Of a DNA stretch of 64,000 nucleotides, positions 57,507-64,000 are shown in pieces. The position numbers and the translations under genes are program-made. This DNA comes from Liquidambar formosana. Its lineage: Eukaryota; Streptophyta; Magnoliopsida; Saxifragales; Altingiaceae. The notes under the pieces were generated by a model, which was not told where the DNA came from, ran no database searches, and saw only the letters and a list, made by a program, of their open reading frames with translations. Every line of letters begins with the position of its first letter. The first letter of the stretch is position 1. The DNA lies in assembly GCA_039720395.1 (NCBI GenBank), contig CM077823.1, positions 7,678,909 through 7,742,908 of the forward strand. The letters run 5' to 3'.

Positions 57507-58139
57507 TCAAGTTGGAGCGTGGATGTCAATCAAGCCCGACTTGCGAATAAGATGATGGAAGCGTTCACTGCCCAATGGCTTAGTGAAAACATCTGTAAGT
57601 TGCTGGGAGGAGGGAAGGTACGCAGTCCAAATCAAGCCTTGTTGGATCTTCTCACGTATGAAGTGACAATCGAGTTCAATGTGTTTGGTACGTTCATGGA
57701 AGACGGGATTTGCTATGATGTGGAGAGCAGCTTGATTGTCACATTGCAAGGCAGAAGGTTGAGAATGAGGAATGCGCGCCAAGGTCAGTCAGTAAATAAA
57801 GGAGCGATTGAATTTCACAAGTAGCTTGAGCCATCGCACGATATTCGGCTTCAGCAGAGGACCGTGATACGACGTTTTGCTTCTTAGTTTTCCATAAAAT
57901 GGGACTAGAGCCTAAAAGAGTGCAGTACCCACTAGTGGAACGACAAGTGAGTGGGCAATTGGCCCAATCGGAGTCAGTAAAAGCATTGAGGTGCAGATTG
58001 CTTGTGGATGACAATAAAATGCCTTTGCCGGGACTGCCTTTTAAATACCGGAGAAGCCTTGTTGCAACATCAAGGTGAGGGGTCCGAGGTGATTGCATGA
58101 ATTGGCTGAGAATGTGAACAGAGAAAAGAATGACCTTAT
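57507..58139 (-). pseudogene. Copia polyprotein C-terminus (RNase H), frameshifted
   Basis: Frame one reads SPRTPHLDVATRLLRYLKGS, LNAFTDSDWANCPLTCRSTS, GYCTLLGSSPILWKTKKQNV and VSRSSAEAEYRAMA. After a 1-nt shift near 57770 frame two reads [40 protein letters not shown] and [10 protein letters not shown]. These are the Ty1/copia RNase H motifs (D-S-D-W-A, S-S-A-E-A-E-Y, CDN-x-x-A) and the usual VFTKPL end. The element's 5' part, including most RT, integrase, gag and the 5' LTR, is missing. The homology stops where the CACTA-like end begins. Confidence 0.8.
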
Positions 58140-58149
58140 AACTACAAAA

Positions 58150-59160
58150 AAAGGTACTTTCTGTGATGACTTTTTTACGACGACAACTAAAAGTGGTCAC
58201 GAAAAAAGGTATTTGCAACCACTTTTGTGACAACGGCTAAAAGCCGTCACCAATATCAATTCGTTTATGCTTTTTTTACGATGACTTCAAAAAGTCATCG
58301 TTAAAAAAGGATTTTGTGACCAACTTTTTTAAGCTGTCACTATTACTCATCATAAATACAAAAATTTTGGCGCCAATAGTTGGCGCCAACTTATTTACGA
58401 GGACTTTTAGTGGTCATCACAAAAGGTGAAGGCATTTGTGACCACCTTTTTGAAGTCGTCACTATTACTCGTCACCAATACGAAAAATTTGGCGCTAACT
58501 TTTGGCGCCAAATTATTTATGACGACTTTTAGTGGTCATTACAAAACGTGAAGGATTTTGCGACCACCTTAATAAAGTCGTCACTTTTAGTCCTCACCAA
58601 TATGAAAAATTTGGAGCCAACTTTTGGTGCCCAATTATTTACGAGGACTTTTAGTGGTCATCACAAAATGTGAAGGATGTTGCGACTACCTTGATAAAGC
58701 CGTCACTATTACTTGTCACCAATACAAAAAATTTGGCGCCAACTTTTGGCGCCAAATTATTTACAATGACTTTTAGCAGTCGTCACAAAATGTTTTTGAC
58801 TTTTTACGACAGCTTCAAGAAGTCGTCATAAAAAGAGAACTTTTGCGATGACATTTACGAAGCTATCACTAATACTCGTTACCATCATGAAAATCTTAGC
58901 ACCCAAAGTTTTTGCCAAATTATTTACGATGACTTTTAGTAGTCGTTACAAAAAGTCTTTGACTTCTTTACGACGACTTCAAGAAGTCGTCGTAAAAGGA
59001 GTAGTTTTGCGATGACCTTTTTGAAGCCATCACTATTACTCGTCATTATCATGAAAATTTTGACTCCCAAAGTTGGTACCAAATTATTTGCGACAATTTC
59101 AAGTGATCGTTGCAAAATATCTTCCACTCTTTTACAATGTTTTTAAAAAGCCGTCGTAAG
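58150..59160. repeat. CACTA subterminal tandem array (~122-bp unit) with TTTGGCGCCAAA palindromes
   Basis: Repeats of the form ACGACTTTTAGTGGTCATCAC, then AAGTCGTCACTATTACTCGTC, then TTTGGCGCCAACTTTTGGCG recur near 58392, 58517, 58638, 58761 and, more diverged, at 58923 and 59088. Perfect TTTGGCGCCAAA occurs at 58501-58512 and 58745-58756, with TTTGGCGCC also at 58366 and 58732. CACTA elements carry such subterminal arrays as transposase binding sites. Confidence 0.8.
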
Positions 59161-59301
59161 AAAAAGATTTTGTGAAAGAATGTTTTATGTCACTATTACT
59201 CTTAGGGGTATTTTAGTCATTTTACATCTAAAGTCATACGTACTTTTCCACTATGTTGATGTCCTCAAAGTTTTTGATGTGTAAATATGACATTTAAAAA
59301 T

Positions 59302-59461
59302 GGGTGAATTACAAATAGAGTCGACTATGGGCAAACAATTACAGTTCAACACAAATTATTAGTCATTCTTAATTAAGTTAGTAGTCATTTACTAGTAAGT
59401 TATAATAATTTGTATTGAACTATAATTATTTGCTCGTAGCCAGACCTATATGTAATTTCCC
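59302..59461. mobile_element. Short palindromic MITE, family B copy 3
   Basis: 160 bp, with ends GGGTGAATTACAAATAGAGT and CTATATGTAATTTCCC inverted. The core AAGTTAGTAGTCATTTACTA is as in copies 1 and 2. A perfect 9-bp duplication, TTTAAAAAT, flanks it (59293-59301 and 59462-59470), pointing to MULE-type mobilisation. Confidence 0.85.
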
Positions 59462-59580
59462 TTTAAAAATATTCATAACTGAAGTCCAATGGCAAGTGAA
59501 CAATACAAAGACCTTCATATTACCATAATTTAACATTAGATCAACAATTAATTGAACGATACAAAGACTTTTGATCATTA

Positions 59581-60141
59581 GATAAAATTTTGAGTCAATG
59601 TTCAAAATGTGCAAAGACTTCTAATTGCCAATTTGAGGTCCTATAAATGATTAAGTGATACAATTAAAGATATCCAATAGCTAGATTCCATGTTCAAATT
59701 GATGTTTTAAACATTAACTCAAACAAATCAGTTAACAATTACCTGGTTCGTTGATATTCAACACATTTACTTGAGCAGTTAATTCAATTAGCCCAAAGGG
59801 CATGTTAGGCTATATGGGCTTGGTATTTTGTCTGACCCAGTTTATAACACCTGCTCTAGTTCGACAAAATGTTAAGTCAATGTTCAAATTGTACAACAAA
59901 TTTTAATTGCCAATTTAAGGTCCAATCAATGATTGAGTGCAAAAAGACACCTAATAATTGGATTTTATATTTATCAATGTTTTAAATATAGACCCAAACA
60001 AATTAGTTTGTCAGTTTCACTTAGTTTGACTATATTCAACACATTTACTTGATTGGTTAATTCAATTAGCTTAAAGTATTAGATTATGTGAAGTTTGGTA
60101 TTTCGCTCAACTCGGTTGACAACACTTGACCCGGTTTGACT
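59581..60141. repeat. Diverged tandem duplication (~280-bp unit)
   Basis: Unit 1 (59581-59866) and unit 2 (59867-60141) share AGTCAATGTTCAAA, TAATTGCCAATTT-AGGTCC, GATATTCAACACATTTACTTGA and GTTAATTCAATTAGC in order, with many differences. Non-coding. Confidence 0.75.
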
Positions 60142-61604
60142 AAAAAAGCGAACGATTTTAAATGATATTTTTTGTGAGGCTTAGTCCATGGAGTGGAGGC
60201 TCGGGCCGATAGGCCCGAGCTGGAGCCGAGGGCAACGCCCCTGGAAAAAATTTTGTAAAATATGTCACTTTTTTTAAAATTTTTTATAAAACTAAGATTT
60301 TCACTCGAGTAGAATTTGAATAAGTTAATAAAAAACTAGTGGTAATATTTTTTAGAATTTTAGAACAATAAGGATATTTGTGGGAAAACTAAAATTTCAT
60401 GATCAAAGTGTCAAGTAGCATTTATAGCATATTTATTAATTGGTAACAAATTAATGCTTGACATTTCACCAAAAAAAAAAACCCCATAAGAAACGACACA
60501 GTACGGTTATTGGTGAGGGGAATTCATCCCACCCGCGAAAACCCACTAATTGGGGGAATTAGTATATTTCCCTCTAGCAGAACCCTTTTTCCAACTTAGC
60601 AAAGAAAACCAAAGAACCATTTCTCATAGACGCCACTCTTGGAAGGAAGAGGCCTGACAAAAGAAGAGGGTTGACGAAGGAAGAAGAGCAATTTCCGATC
60701 ACCGGCAAGTGCTCTACGACATCAAGGTCAGTTTTCCTGGTTCTTGTTCTCGTTCTTCCTCTTCCTCTTTTTTATCTTTTTTGCAATCTGATTTAAGGTT
60801 TTATTAGAAATCAGCAAAATGGGTTAGAAATAGTTATAATCCTTATTTAAGGTTTGCAATCTGATTACTCTAGATTTTTTGCAATCTGATTTAAGGTTTG
60901 CAATCTGATTACTCCATATTTTTATTTGCATCAGGTTATAGTCCCTGTTTTGCTCTGTTCTTTGGTGTTTTCTGTTTTACGTGTCCTTTGCTAATTTCTG
61001 CTGTCATGTGTTCTTAGGTTTTGCTAATTTTTGCTAATTTCTGGGTTGTGGGTGAGAGTGGGGCAGGGAAGGAATAGTCCTTGTGTTCATCCTTTATTGC
61101 TTTTATATATCTTGTGAATTTATATCATTTGTGTGGATGATGGGATAATGCGCATTGAAGATGTTTGATTTTTGGCTTATGAGAAGCATGTGTTGGATAT
61201 ATTGATAGAAGTGCATGTGTGCTGAATTTGTAGTCTGAGAAGGAGGAGATTTGAATATTAGGAGTGTTGTTTGCTTGTAGGTGCGCCTAAATAACCAAGA
61301 TTAAAATTGAATTAGAACTTGGTAAAGATTAACTAGGAATATTGGGCTATCCTTCCAACATCACATTCTAGGTCGTGGTCACTTTGGATTCCAAATCGAT
61401 TAGGTGGTTTGATTTTTGTACATAAATCTTTTTCAGTTCTAACTTATAACTCAAAAGGATTTAAAAACAATGCCAAAAGGATTCTAGATGATCATCAGAC
61501 ACTGCATTGAGAACTTGAATAAATATTACTTGTTATATATTTTTTTTTCACTTTTTTTAGATTTGTATCAAAGCTAGAACTGAAAAAGATTTATGTGTAA
61601 GTGT
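60142..61604 (+). other. Non-coding stretch with possible leader exon
   Basis: About 60580-60726 is purine-rich and relatively GC-rich (GGAAGAAGAGCAATTTCCGA) and ends CATCAAG|GTCAGT, a good splice donor at 60727. It could be an untranslated first exon splicing to the acceptor before 63937 (GGATGTGCAG). Short repeats of TTTGCAATCTGATTTAAGG occur at 60780-60910. A 9-bp-stem palindrome (GCTCGGGCC...GGCCCGAGC) lies at 60199-60220. No ORF. Confidence 0.35.
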
Positions 61605-63940
<2,336 letters not shown>

Positions 63941-64000
63941 ATGCCAATCGACAAATCTTGGATGACGATTAGCAATAGGGCATGTGATGCATATGATAAA
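63941..64000 (+). CDS. CACTA transposase-associated domain, N-terminus (cut by window edge)
   Basis: The first 20 codons read MPIDKSWMTISNRACDAYDK, open to the window end. The M-x-x-D-K-S-W-M start followed by a short helix with Y is the signature of the plant 'Transpos_assoc' domain that opens many CACTA TNP2-type transposase genes. An acceptor-like GTGCAG lies 5 bases upstream, so the ATG is probably near the start of the second exon, after an untranslated leader. Only a short stretch is visible; the identification rests on this motif and the nearby CACTA-type repeats. Confidence 0.5.
   Translation, partial: MPIDKSWMTISNRACDAYDK

Overview
The window is nuclear DNA of a flowering plant, most likely a eudicot. 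It is AT-rich, one gene has GT-AG introns, and the gene families seen (GH31 alpha-glucosidase, ACD6-type ankyrin/PGG, phosphoglucomutase) are plant-like. Plant transposons of nearly every class fill the rest. I could not assign a species from sequence alone.

Only one gene looks intact: a five-exon GH31 alpha-glucosidase (36897-45239, + strand, 914 residues, secretory N-terminus, both catalytic aspartates present). All other coding sequence is decayed, captured or transposon-borne.

Layout. 1-4215: a long-TIR element with a C30/A38 tract, a 398-bp foldback MITE with a 9-bp target duplication, and SINE-like blocks. 4216-7604: a Helitron on the minus strand with an RPA-like exon and possible captured exons. 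8039-13570: relics of two ankyrin/PGG genes, a Tourist-type MITE, a SINE with a perfect 15-bp duplication, and a second copy of the 398-bp MITE. 13685-26306: a 12.6-kb element with inverted repeats over 1 kb long. It has a GRF zinc-finger ORF just inside the left repeat and a FAR1/MULE transposase just inside the right one, reading toward each other. Inside it sit a 1.6-kb hairpin element, a LINE, and a G-tract repeat within the LINE. 27329-30352: LINE remnants. 30534-35500: a third 398-bp-type MITE split by a 4.5-kb non-coding LTR retrotransposon whose 5-bp duplication is intact. 36108-45804: SINE and MITEs, then the alpha-glucosidase gene, then a SINE. 46270-49610: decayed gag-like sequence, a second G-tract repeat, and a decayed transposon ORF. 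50238-56603: several LINE 3' ends, SINEs and a Transposase_32-like relic. 57305-58139: the 3' end of a Copia element. 58140-64000: probably the 5' part of a large CACTA element, with a subterminal tandem array, four antisense phosphoglucomutase exons, and the first codons of the transposase gene at the right edge.

The strongest evidence is structural: matching target-site duplications let many insertions be placed to the base and ordered in time.
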